The notes beneath the pieces were generated by a model, which saw only the letters and a list, made by a program, of their open reading frames with translations, made no database searches and was not told where the DNA came from. 64,000 nt of DNA from Semisulcospira habei. Taxonomy: Eukaryota > Mollusca > Gastropoda > Semisulcospiridae. The stretch is taken from positions 228,805,709-228,869,708 of the forward strand of contig BTPG01000004.1 of the NCBI GenBank assembly GCA_036245525.1, read 5' to 3'. Numbering within the stretch: the first letter of the stretch is position 1; each line of letters starts with the position of its first letter. The position numbers and the translations under genes are program-made. Positions 50,901 to 58,937 of this stretch are shown here, piece by piece.

Positions 50901-53704
50901 AGGGTAGTGCCAGATTAGCTTAGCGCCTTCAGGCGCCAAGCTAATCTGGCACTACCCTTAAATTATCATGGTCAATCCACCTCCTGCAACTGGTACATAG
51001 TCATTAAGTAACACTTTCAAAATTTCAGAAATGGGACCTTGGGGCGAAAAGGGTTCAAGTTGACCACAGCCGGCGGGGCTTCGTAACAGATGACGGACAC
51101 ATATTGGACAAATCAACACTGTCCCAGCACTAATGCAAGTGAAAAAAAATGCAAAGCTTTATTTAACATTTATTTTTTAATGTCTGATGGACAGCCCAGA
51201 CCATGGGGTAGTTTTGTAGTTTTCGGCGGTTACAATGCTGTCAGGGACAAATACCTTGCGCGATGGTCATCTGATGATGAGCAAGCTCAGCAAGTAGACA
51301 ATCCACTGTCTCCCTCAATGCATTCACCTCCACTTTATCTGTAACACAATAGGAAACTACAATATTGATCATTTACATGGGTGACAGTGTGAAAAACTGA
51401 AATGAACGAAAACATCAATGCTCCATGCTTCATGGCCATTAATTATTATTATTACATGGTATTTATATAGCGCATTTCTCATATTTATAATATAACTCAA
51501 TGCACAGAATGTAGCCGCGAACTGAACCCAACAAGCACGCTCACGTGAATCATGCGCATTCACTCACACACTGTACGTAAACACAGAACATTCACGTGGT
51601 GCTAAGGGCAAGCTCAAGCGAGCTACTGAAGAGTCATTCTTTATCTCCGCAATAGTGAACATGTCACAGCTCTCACAAAATCGTTCTTTCTGAACTGAAA
51701 CCATCAATGCTCCATGGCAATTAACCCATATCACACTGAGGCTAAAAGTTTCAAATATGTACACTGCCATATATATTATGCAAGCTACATTATAGTACTT
51801 ACAGATAAGGATATACTATACACCAATGGATTTAGTTCAAGGGTGGTGCCAGAATAGCTAAAGGCGCCAAGCTATTCTGGCACTACCCTTGAACTATTTC
51901 AGTCAAACTAATATCACACACTGGTGTATTCCGAACGATACGGGTTAAGAGACAAAAACTATCATGAGCCCCTATCTATATATAATTCTTTATCTCCGCA
52001 ATATTCAACATGTCACAGCTCTCACAAAATCGTTCTTTGAGAAGCTGAGCTGCTCATCGGGCATCTTAGTTCCTATGGTAATGGTAATATTGATCTTAAC
52101 CCTTTGCGTGTCAGCAGCGATTTTAGTCGTGAAGATTCTTGTAGGAATCATCAGGACTAAAACCCAGGGTTCAAAATAACCGGGGGCCTGGGGCAAAAAG
52201 CCCCTTACTTTGCCCTCGGGCCCTCTACTTTCACGTCCACGGGGCCTGACATGCCCCCTTCTTTTCATACCTACTTTGTCTCAAAGCAAAGGTAGGCTAC
52301 ATCAGTACATCAGCATGGTCCTGCCACAGGTCATAAACTTTTCACTAAACACACATGGCTGGCTATTTTTAGCACGACACGCATTGCATCAACCTCTCTT
52401 TCTAGCGATCTAGCGGGATACGTTCACTCTGCTGTTTGCAGCTCGCTATTTTTCGTATAGCTAAAGCCACTTCCTCCCGCGAAGGGAGAGTTCCTATGTT
52501 TTGCTGTCTTGTCCGTAAATCATGCGACGGTATCTTCTGCCTCCCGCAAAAAATGTTCTGTAGAATCAGACATTTTTCTTATATTTATTAACCTGTACGA
52601 CTAATGGTTGATGCGCCCCTTACTTTCCTGTGGGGCCCCTACTTTTACTAACAGGGGGCCCAAAAAGTATTTTGAAGCCTGAAAACCAAGACCGATATGC
52701 AAAGGGTTCATTCTCATGTGGCATGAAATCACCTATTTATCCTGATATTTCGTCATTCATCATCTGACACCTGCTTTGAATCGTTTGATCTTCAGTAACT
52801 AGTTTAAATACTTACGTTGTGACTTCAAGGTAGTTAATTTTTCTGATTCACATTTTAGCTGAGCTGCCAAAGAGTCACGCTCTGCAGCCACCTGGTCACG
52901 TTCTTTACTGACACGCTCCAGTTCCTGCACAAGGTCATCTCTCTCCATCCTGAATGGTATGAAAATCATGCATTATGATTACTTATATTTTAATGAATTT
53001 AAATAAAATTCCCATATCTGTAGGTCATCTGAAAAGTGAATACTACACTACAGTTTAACCATGATATTGATAGCTTACGAGTTATGTCAGTACAGCTTGG
53101 TGTCTGAAGGCACCAAGTTAATCTAACAGTCTTGCATTGTAACAGCAACGCAACTCTTTAAGTTTATAAATATCATGATTGATCAGTCTTCTGCTGTTAT
53201 CTATCACTGTTAACCCATATTATACTGAGGCTAAAAAGTAAAAGCTTCAAATTTGAACACTGCCATATGCAGGACTAAATTATAGTACTTACAGATAAGG
53301 ACATAGACCAATGGCTTTCCTTTAGTTCATGGGTGGTGCCAGAATAGCTTTTCTGGCACTACCCTTTAACTATTGTAGTCAAACTTATTTCACACACTGG
53401 TGTATTCTGAATGATAAGGGTTAAATGTACTACTACTAGATGAAGAAAAAGAAATGGTATGGAACGGCTATACAATCAAAAAAATGTCGCACACATTCAC
53501 GTATCAAATCAAAACTTGCTTCGTATATGCTCGAAAACGTGTCGAATGTATGAATTATGTTGTTGATATGTATTGTGCCGGTTACACTTTGGTACATATT
53601 TTGTGAACGTACCTCAACCAGTCCATAGGAACTACACTGTGCACGTCTCCGGGCGTTTCTAATTGAGCATTCATTTCTGCACTCTTCTGATCTTCCTTTT
53701 CCAT
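46230..53704 (-). CDS. coiled-coil C2H2 zinc-finger protein, 4 coding exons (gene span)
   Basis: Joining 53704-53613, 52949-52816, 51338-51255 and 47908-46230 gives 1989 nt, 662 residues plus stop. Phases are 2, 1, 1 and each junction restores frame (Arg31, His76, Gly104). Residues about 28-108 form a charged coiled coil (LVQELERVSKERDQVAAERD and onward). Residues 111-290 are acidic and Ser/Thr-rich. Residues about 294-654 hold twelve C2H2 fingers. The twelfth, YQCDCGASFSQSHHLKRHML, has CxC instead of CxxC and probably cannot bind zinc normally. Role: probable nuclear DNA-binding regulator; the coiled coil may mediate dimerisation (inference). No KRAB, BTB or ZAD domain is visible. The name of an orthologue cannot be given. 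Confidence 0.88.
47985..49075. repeat. 40-bp minisatellite in zinc-finger intron 3, split by a SINE
   Basis: Unit: TTGCACAAGATGGAGGTGTT then ACCTAATGACTAAGTAAAAG. About ten units before and seven after the insertion at 48393-48780. Variants G/C in GGAGGYG and AAA/ATA in AGTAWAAG alternate between units. Confidence 0.95.
48393..48780 (-). mobile_element. (CAAT)n-tailed SINE-like repeat with clear target-site duplication
   Basis: On plus it starts ATTGATTGATTGATTGTACA and ends CAGACCCAGGTGGGGG. It is flanked by TGCACAAGATGG at 48381-48392 and again at 48781-48792. In an array this 12-mer recurs every 40 bp, but the spacing (388 + 12 = 400) and the broken unit support a true 12-bp duplication. 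This copy defines the element as about 388 bp. Confidence 0.85.
49072..49151. mobile_element. GGCGCC-hairpin MITE (copy H13), degraded core
   Basis: GATCAACCATGATTACTCGA ... CTTGGCGCCATCAGACGCCA ... CTGGCACTAATCTTAA. The arms carry many mismatches. It abuts H14. Confidence 0.6.
49148..49343. mobile_element. TTAA-flanked hairpin MITE (copy H14, end type B/D), apex lost
   Basis: TTAATCCTTTCCATTTTGAA to GATGTAATGGGTTAA. The core is TGATAGTTCAAGGGTGGTGC then CAGAAGCTGTTCTGG and mirror, i.e. the arms are intact but the GGCGCC apex is deleted. Confidence 0.75.
49344..49789. other. zinc-finger intron 3 sequence with retroposon-like ends
   Basis: GGTTGGTTAGTTTGGATTTA then ACGTCCATGG (49380) and AATAATGATGATAATAATAA ... 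GGTGCTTAATCTCC (49620) resemble tails of short retroposons in minus orientation. Not assigned further. Confidence 0.4.
49790..50124 (+). repeat. dispersed TGACCTTGACC-type repeat
   Basis: AAATTAGTATGCATAGAAAG, GTCTTACCATCAGGTATCTC and GACGTGACCTTGACCTTTAA in the same order as at 22140-22740. Confidence 0.7.
50125..50333. mobile_element. TTAA-flanked GGCGCC-hairpin MITE (copy H15, end type D)
   Basis: TTAACCCATTTCATCCTGAG to TCAGGATGAAAAGGGTTAA: the inverted ends match over about 17 bases. Core 50213-50286 with apex GGCGCCTCAGGCGCC. Confidence 0.85.
50395..50843 (+). repeat. dispersed TGACCTTGACC-type repeat
   Basis: GTGTGACCCCTTATTTGACC, AAAGATCTGCATTGTCATCA and CTGTGACCTTGACCTTTGAG in two or three diverged units. 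Also contains a T run at 50588-50611. Confidence 0.7.
50844..51057. mobile_element. GGCGCC-hairpin MITE (copy H16, end type C)
   Basis: TTAAGCCTTTTAGCACCGAG to TTGGGGCGAAAAGGGTTCA. Long core hairpin 50880-50979 (GGATTGACCATGATAATTCA arm). The right TTAA has become TTCA. Confidence 0.82.
51255..51338 (-). CDS. zinc-finger gene exon 3: coiled coil
   Basis: On minus: acceptor CCTATTGTGTTACAG, then 84 nt (phase 1 in, phase 1 out), then donor CAAG/GTATTTG. It encodes H-KVEVNALRETVDCLLAELAH then HQMTIAQ. Heptad-like leucine spacing continues the coiled coil of exon 2. As a symmetrical 1-1 exon it could be skipped without a frameshift. Confidence 0.82.
51440..51630 (-). mobile_element. short (ATT)n-tailed SINE, second copy
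   Basis: AATTATTATTATTACATGGT then ATTTATATAGCGCATTTCTC ... GCAAGCTCAAGCGAGCTACT. Same family as 35187-35374. Confidence 0.75.
51721..51948. mobile_element. TTAA-flanked GGCGCC-hairpin MITE (copy H17, end type B, reversed)
   Basis: TTAACCCATATCACACTGAG to CGAACGATACGGGTTAA, i.e. the type B element in the reverse direction. The left hairpin arm lost part of its apex (AATAGCTAAAGGCGCC). Confidence 0.82.
52099..52712. mobile_element. palindromic TTAA MITE split by a hAT-like element
   Basis: TTAACCCTTTGCGTGTCAGC then AGCGATTTTAGTCG...GGAATCATCAGGACTAAAACC is the left part and apex of the 92-bp MITE seen at 4042. Its end resumes at 52682 with AAAACCAAGACCGATATGCA then AAGGGTTCA. Confidence 0.75.
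52165..52681. mobile_element. 517-bp hAT-like non-autonomous element
   Basis: Inverted ends CAGGGTTCAAAAT and ATTTTGAAGCCTG (12 of 13 match). It is flanked by AAAACC at 52159-52164 and 52682-52687. CAGGG-type ends suggest hAT, but hAT elements make 8-bp duplications and only 6 match here. No transposase ORF. Confidence 0.65.
52816..52949 (-). CDS. zinc-finger gene exon 2: coiled coil
   Basis: On minus: acceptor CATACCATTCAG, 134 nt (phase 2 in, phase 1 out), donor CAC/GTAAGT-like (CACAAC/GTAAGT). It encodes R-MERDDLVQELERVSKERDQV then AAERDSLAAQLKCESEKL and TTLKSQ: a highly charged helix with heptad leucines. Confidence 0.85.
53056..53209. mobile_element. degraded GGCGCC-hairpin MITE (copy H19)
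   Basis: AACCATGATATTGATAGCTT, CAGCTTGGTGTCTGAAGGCA then CCAAGTTAATCT and ATCATGATTGATCA. The core is recognisable but strongly diverged. Confidence 0.5.
53210..53424. mobile_element. TTAA-flanked hairpin MITE (copy H18, end type B, reversed), apex lost
   Basis: TTAACCCATATTATACTGAG to CTGAATGATAAGGGTTAA. Core TTTAGTTCATGGGTGGTGCC then AGAATAGCTTTTCTGGC; the GGCGCC apex is deleted, as in H14 but at another point. Confidence 0.8.
53613..53704 (-). CDS. zinc-finger gene exon 1 (coding part): start codon
   Basis: On minus the exon starts at 53714 after acceptor TATTATTGCACAG; the ATG is at 53704-53702. It encodes MEKEDQKSAEMNAQLETPGD then VHSVVPMDWL and ends AG/GTACGTTC in phase 2. Because it starts with an acceptor, a 5' non-coding exon must exist upstream. 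Confidence 0.8.
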
Positions 53705-54046
53705 TTCGGCAGTTCTGTGCAATAATACAACCTATGGGCATCTAGGTGCAAGGGGCGTTTAAATAAGAAAATGCTTGTAAAAAGTATAATGCAAAGCAGC
53801 ATGTGGGACAACACTTAGTTCATATCGAGAGATTAACCCTGGTGAAATCAAAACAACAGTTAAGGTGCCAACGGCATTGCAAGTATCTCTTCATAATAAA
53901 ATAAAGTCCGAATTTGCAATGCTAATCGTGCAATGAACAAACGACCATTAAATACACGAATTTAGTACTCTTTGTGTCATAGCCACCTTGCAGAGGTGAC
54001 CCGGATGTAAGAGACGGTACTCGCCATCTTTGTAACGTCTACTTAC

Positions 54047-54100
54047 CACAATCCAACTTTATGTTATAAAAACAGGTGATGCTATTTCAGCACAGTCCCC
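54047..54100 (-). promoter_or_regulatory. candidate 5' non-coding exon end and promoter region of the zinc-finger gene
   Basis: On minus, GGATTGTG/GTAAGTAGAC at 54047 is a strong donor about 330 bases upstream of coding exon 1, and would suit a non-coding first exon. No TATA box seen. By position and splice consensus only. Confidence 0.3.
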
Positions 54101-54226
54101 ATGAGCCAGCTGCTTGAATGTACTTAGTTCTGCACTGCCTAGTCACGAAGCAAGGTGTGCCGCTATAGCGGAGCACCTTGCTTGGTGGCTGGCGCAGGAC
54201 TAAGTTTACTCATGCAGCTGGCCCCT
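54101..54226. repeat. imperfect palindrome upstream of the zinc-finger gene
   Basis: ATGAGCCAGCTGC ... CTTAGTTCTGC ... AGCAAGGTGTGCCGCTATAG is mirrored by CTATAGCGGAGCACCTTGCT ... GCAGGACTAAG ... GCAGCTGGC. The apex is perfect; the outer arms have small gaps. Confidence 0.7.
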
Positions 54227-55572
54227 GTGGAAAAGGCAGCCGGTCTTGCAATGCACCCTGTCGTGTTCAAATCAGTCAAACGGGGAGGGGGTTGGGGTGG
54301 ATTGGCACATGGACGATTTTCAGAGGTAGACACAGTGCAGTCATTCACACAGACACACCCCACACACGCACACAGGGACCAGAAATGTTGTCACATATAA
54401 CAAACACACCAGGCTATCACCCACTCTGTCCTCTTCCTGCCCCATGTCACACATGCCGTATATAGACTGACAAGGGGCACTGGAAAACACACCACAACAC
54501 ACAAACAAACAAAATACACATGTGCTTTGTGTACAGTGTTCCGCTATACTCAATACTAATCATGCAAATAATAGGCTAGGGCAAATACTGCCAAAAACGG
54601 CCAAGTTGACCTAGACATCCTTGCGTCGAAGAGCGTTTTATGTTGCAACATGCAGAGTAGTGTCTCTAACTGAGAGTCTCAGTGTTTAATTAAAAAAAAA
54701 AAAAAAAAAAAAAAAAAGACCGGCAACATTTCCTCCAGGCAAACACCATGAAAAGGGGTCATATTGCGTTAGACACCTGTGCGTGCCGGCCGGCGGCTCA
54801 CCTGTTTGCCTATCATTCACATAATAAACGTGCCACTGATTTTCTGAGAGACTATTAGGATCAGCGACATGAAACTTGGCTCAAGACGGGATGTGGTGAT
54901 CATCTATAATATTGCAATTTTCATTTGACCTCTTTTCAAGGTCAAGGTAAAAAAGATCACACGTGTGGGAAATTATGACCATATTTGTTTATACGAGGGT
55001 TGCTCGATGTGTGTCGGAATGCCGGCTCTCCATTTCAAGGAGTCAGTAGAGTCTTCAAATACCGCAATGTCTCCATAAACAGCATGATTATATTACTAAT
55101 CGTACACCGCAATTTCAAGTGCCTTCGACGTGACATACGGCTGTTTGAGATGACGACTTCCAAAGTCATATGTATACTCCAGCATGTCTCCAAGATGTAG
55201 CTGTTCTTGTGATTTTGGAGGCCGGTTTCATAACCATGGCTTTTAACAGTGAATAACATAACCATGGCTTTTAACAGTGAATAACGTAAAGAGGAACATA
55301 GGTCAGCGTCTGGTTTGTTTTGTTGTTGTTGTTTTTGTTGTTGTTGTTGTTGTTTTGTTGTTGTTTTTGTAGTAGGGGCGCATGAACCTTCTCTAATGAT
55401 AAAACAATGAATGGATTCATTGCATTGAAAACGGGTAGGCCGCGGGGTCTTCAAAATGATAGCCCTAGTATTATTGTTAACTCATTCAAGACCACAGCCC
55501 ATTAAAAGAGAGAACCAAGCAGAAATTTGAAATGTAGATTGTGGGATACCGTAATGCCTTAGGATTCAGTCA
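54227..55572. other. about 1.3 kb without a recognisable gene
   Basis: Contains poly-A at 54691-54717, a piece of the TGACCTTGACC repeat (CAAGGTCAAGG near 54940), a short direct repeat CATAACCATGGCTTTTAACA GTGAATAA (55226 and 55257) and TTG-rich sequence at 55315-55370. Confidence 0.45.
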
Positions 55573-56212
55573 GGAAGAGCAGACATGATCCAAGTCAGAT
55601 AGTGAGAGGTAAACATCGAACTAAGGAAGAGCAGACATGATCCAAGTCAGATAGTGAGAGGTAAACATCGAACTAAGGAAGAGCAGACATGATCCAAGTC
55701 AGATAGTGAGAGGTAAACATCGAACTAAGGAAGAGCAGACATGATCCAAGTCAGATAGTGAGAGGTAAACATCGAACTAAGGCCGGAAGAGCAGACATGA
55801 TCCAAGTCAGATAGTGAGAGGTAAACATCGAACTAAGGCCGGAAGAGCAGACATGATCCAAGTCAGATAGTGAGAGGTAAACATCGAACTAAGGAAGAGC
55901 AGACATGATCCAAGTCAGATAGTGAGAGGTAAACATCGAACTAAGGCCGGAAGAGCAGACATGATCCAAGTCAGATAGTGAGAGGTAAACATCGAACTAA
56001 GGAAGAGCAGACATGATCCAAGTCAGATAGTGAGAGGTAAACATCGAACTAAGGAAGAGCAGACATGATCCAAGTCAGATAGTGAGAGGTAAACATCGAA
56101 CTAAGGAAGAGCAGACATGATCCAAGTCAGATAGTGAGAGGTAAACATCGAACTAAGGAAGAGCAGACATGATCCAAGTCAGATAGTGAGAGGTAAACAT
56201 CGAACTAAGGAA
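55573..56212. repeat. 52-bp minisatellite, about 12 units
   Basis: Unit: GGAAGAGCAGACATGATCCA then AGTCAGATAGTGAGAGGTAA and ACATCGAACTAA. Three junctions carry an extra GGCC, making 56-bp units. Units are almost identical, so the array is recent or homogenised. Confidence 0.95.
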
Positions 56213-56542
56213 GGGCGGCGTCATCACAGTGACGTCAAGTGGAAAGAGGGTAGGGTTGTTTGATGCCTGATATTAATTTAGTAGTGATTGTCCGAAAGTT
56301 TTACTGGACACTTCCAATGAAAACATCTTTGACACTATAAATGTTAGATTTGACAAAAAAATCAGGCTCATGCAAAATTCGAAATCCGTTCAGATTTCCT
56401 TTGATCAACTAAGAATATTTCAAGAATGGAAAAAGAACACAAGGTTCCGACGTATCAGAACGGGGCTTTCTGTAATCTCACCACTTCAGTCGGTAACTAT
56501 GCTCAAATAGATGGTAAGAAACAACCACTTGGCAAATGCACT

Positions 56543-56584
<42 letters not shown>

Positions 56585-56869
56585 CATAGACACTCCATAG
56601 GAGCAAACTGCATTGGCGGACTAATTGGATGCCTCCATTTCTCCACGATACTTTTAGCATGCACTCCTATCATGGGATAACGTGATTCCTGGTTGGCATC
56701 TGCATCTAAGATGTCTTTCACTTTTGTCAATCTCATCCCATGTCTGATACCTGATTACATTTATTTTTTAGAAAACTGTCAGAGTTGCATCGAATTATAG
56801 ACCGTAATAGCTGTCCACCGAGCGGCACAATTCTAAATCCAACGATTAAGTCCATACTGAAGCCATAGG
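56213..56869. other. gene-free stretch with poly-T
   Basis: About 40 T at 56545-56584. Otherwise nothing recognised. Confidence 0.45.
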
Positions 56870-56879
56870 TGTGCAGTGC

Positions 56880-57540
56880 GGTGCTTGATCAATTCAAGTT
56901 TTGTACCTGCTAGCTTCTACTGGACCCTTTCTATCGCTTGGTTGGTGTCTGCTGTGTCTAGTGCTGCGTCTCCATCCATGACACTGTCGAAGGCTGTGAG
57001 CGCCAGCGCAAGATCAGCAGAGATGACTTCCTCTTGCTTTTCGCATTCCATAAATCATATCTTCGTCAGCACTGCCAGATTTGGGAATCACATTTTGCAG
57101 TTTCATTGCGACACTGTCCATCTTCTGATGTGAAAATGTCTTCGTTGCGCGAGTTCCTTGAACTTGTATCTTGTACCTGAATACTATTTGCTTTGGCGGT
57201 TATCAGAGTGTTAAATGAGGCGTCCACGAGGACGGAGATGGCCTCTAACCAGCAGGCTCTTGCCACCGCCTTTCCTGTCATCATGTGTCCAACGGCGTTT
57301 CTTGCATACGCCACTTCCAGCACTTCTTCAAGCCCAGACCCAGCCGCCATAAACTTTCCAATGCCCCCCACCCCGACCCCCCCCCCCCCCCTTCCCGTAT
57401 GAAACGGGCCAAGACTTGAAACCACGGACTGAAGATCGTTGTCATTTTTCTCGCTAAAACGAATAATCTGTCCCTTCCACCATAAAGGCTGGTCGAATGT
57501 CAACACTGGTTTCACCTGGTGTCGCCTTGCTTCAGCCGAC
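56880..57540 (-). pseudogene. decayed ORF of an unnamed repetitive protein family
   Basis: On minus: VKPVLTFDQPLWWKGQIIRF, LQSVVSSLGPFHT, then (after a G-rich tract that breaks the sequence at 57370-57400) MAAGSGLEEVLEVAYARNAV, GHMMTGKAVARACW and VDASFNTLI. Further on, in another frame, EEVISADLALALTAFDSVMD. I recall similar strings (TFDQPLYWKA, MAGSGL, HMLSGKA) in unnamed multi-copy proteins of molluscs and cnidarians, probably transposon-associated. Function not known. Frame breaks and the simple-sequence insert show it is dead. Confidence 0.5.
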
Positions 57541-57592
57541 ACGTACCTCATGGTTCAGTAATTGCAGCTCGTGTCCGCTGGATTCATGTCAG

Positions 57593-57869
<277 letters not shown>

Positions 57870-58660
57870 ATCCCGTAGTCTTGCTGACCGTTGGGGCACC
57901 ACTGATGACTTGGCAACCAGCTCCCTCCATTCCTCTCCGTTCTCTGCCATTCTTAGTGTATCACCCAGCCCGCAGTCCTGTCCACTCTGAGATATTGTCC
58001 TCCCATCTTTTCCTCTGCCTGCCTCTCCTTCGTCCTCCTTGCACAGTGCCTTGCAGGATTGTTTTGGCAAGCCCTGCTGAACGCGTGACATGCCCATACC
58101 ATTAGTTTGCGTTTCAAATTTTCATAATGGCTAATAGGTCTTCATAGGGCCCGATGACTTGCTGATTCTGTTTCCCACTTCCTCGTTCGTGACTGATGTG
58201 ATCTCTGTATGAAATGCCAAGCAGCCTTCAAAAACATCTCATTTCAGTGGCTTGTATCCTCCTTTCAAGGTCTGCTGTGAGGGTCCATGACTCGCAGGCA
58301 TACAAGAACACTGAGATGACTAAGGAGCGCATCAGTCTGATCTTGGAGCAGAGTGTGATGTTTCTGTCCTTCCATATGTGACGAGCTGGCATACAAGAAC
58401 ACTGAGATGACTAAGGAGCGCATCAGTCTGATCTTGGAGCAGAGTGTGATGTTTCTGTCCTTCCTTATGGTCTTCTATGTCAGTCTATCGTTGGTAAAAA
58501 CACCGTTGATGACAAGCCTGAATGTTCTCCTTGACTTACAGCCTGCATGTACCCTGACCAAGCAGATCATGATACAAGGGCCAGGAAACTTCCACAGGCT
58601 GTGTCACTCTAGGAGTGAGTCGGCGTTATCGCAGTTCAGTCATGCTGACACATGAGTGAA
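57870..58660 (-). mobile_element. LINE 3' fragment, decayed
   Basis: The minus-strand frame near 57880-57960 reads LRMAENGEEWRELVAKSSVV then PQRSARLRD, the usual C-terminus of a widespread LINE group. Upstream pieces match less clearly. A 78-bp segment (GGCATACAAGAACACTGAGA ...) is duplicated in tandem at 58297-58375 and 58390-58466. Confidence 0.6.
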
Positions 58661-58937
58661 CGATGATAATCGTTGGCTGAGCTGAAGAAATGCATGTTTA
58701 CTTGCCAATTGCAATGACGTCTTTGAGGGATCCAGTGACACGTTGAACAGGCCTCTGGCGGCATCTGGTGACTGGGGTAACTGCGGCCATTAGACCCATT
58801 CCATGAAAAGTACCGAAACATGTATCAAGGTCGACGTTATCAGCCATGTGCTGAAGGAAATGATGTTATGCGATTCCTGGTAGGTCAGTACCTTCAGATG
58901 TCGCTGCGGACATTTCAAACTTTTCAACTTCCTTGTA
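58661..58937. other. gene-free stretch
   Basis: Nothing recognised. Confidence 0.35.

Noticed and set aside
54155..54465. Several overlapping ORFs at 54.2-54.5 kb
   Set aside because: No domain features, overlapping frames on both strands, next to a palindrome; no splice support.
55573..56212. CRISPR-like array
   Set aside because: The 52-bp units are contiguous with no variable spacers, and the genome is eukaryotic.
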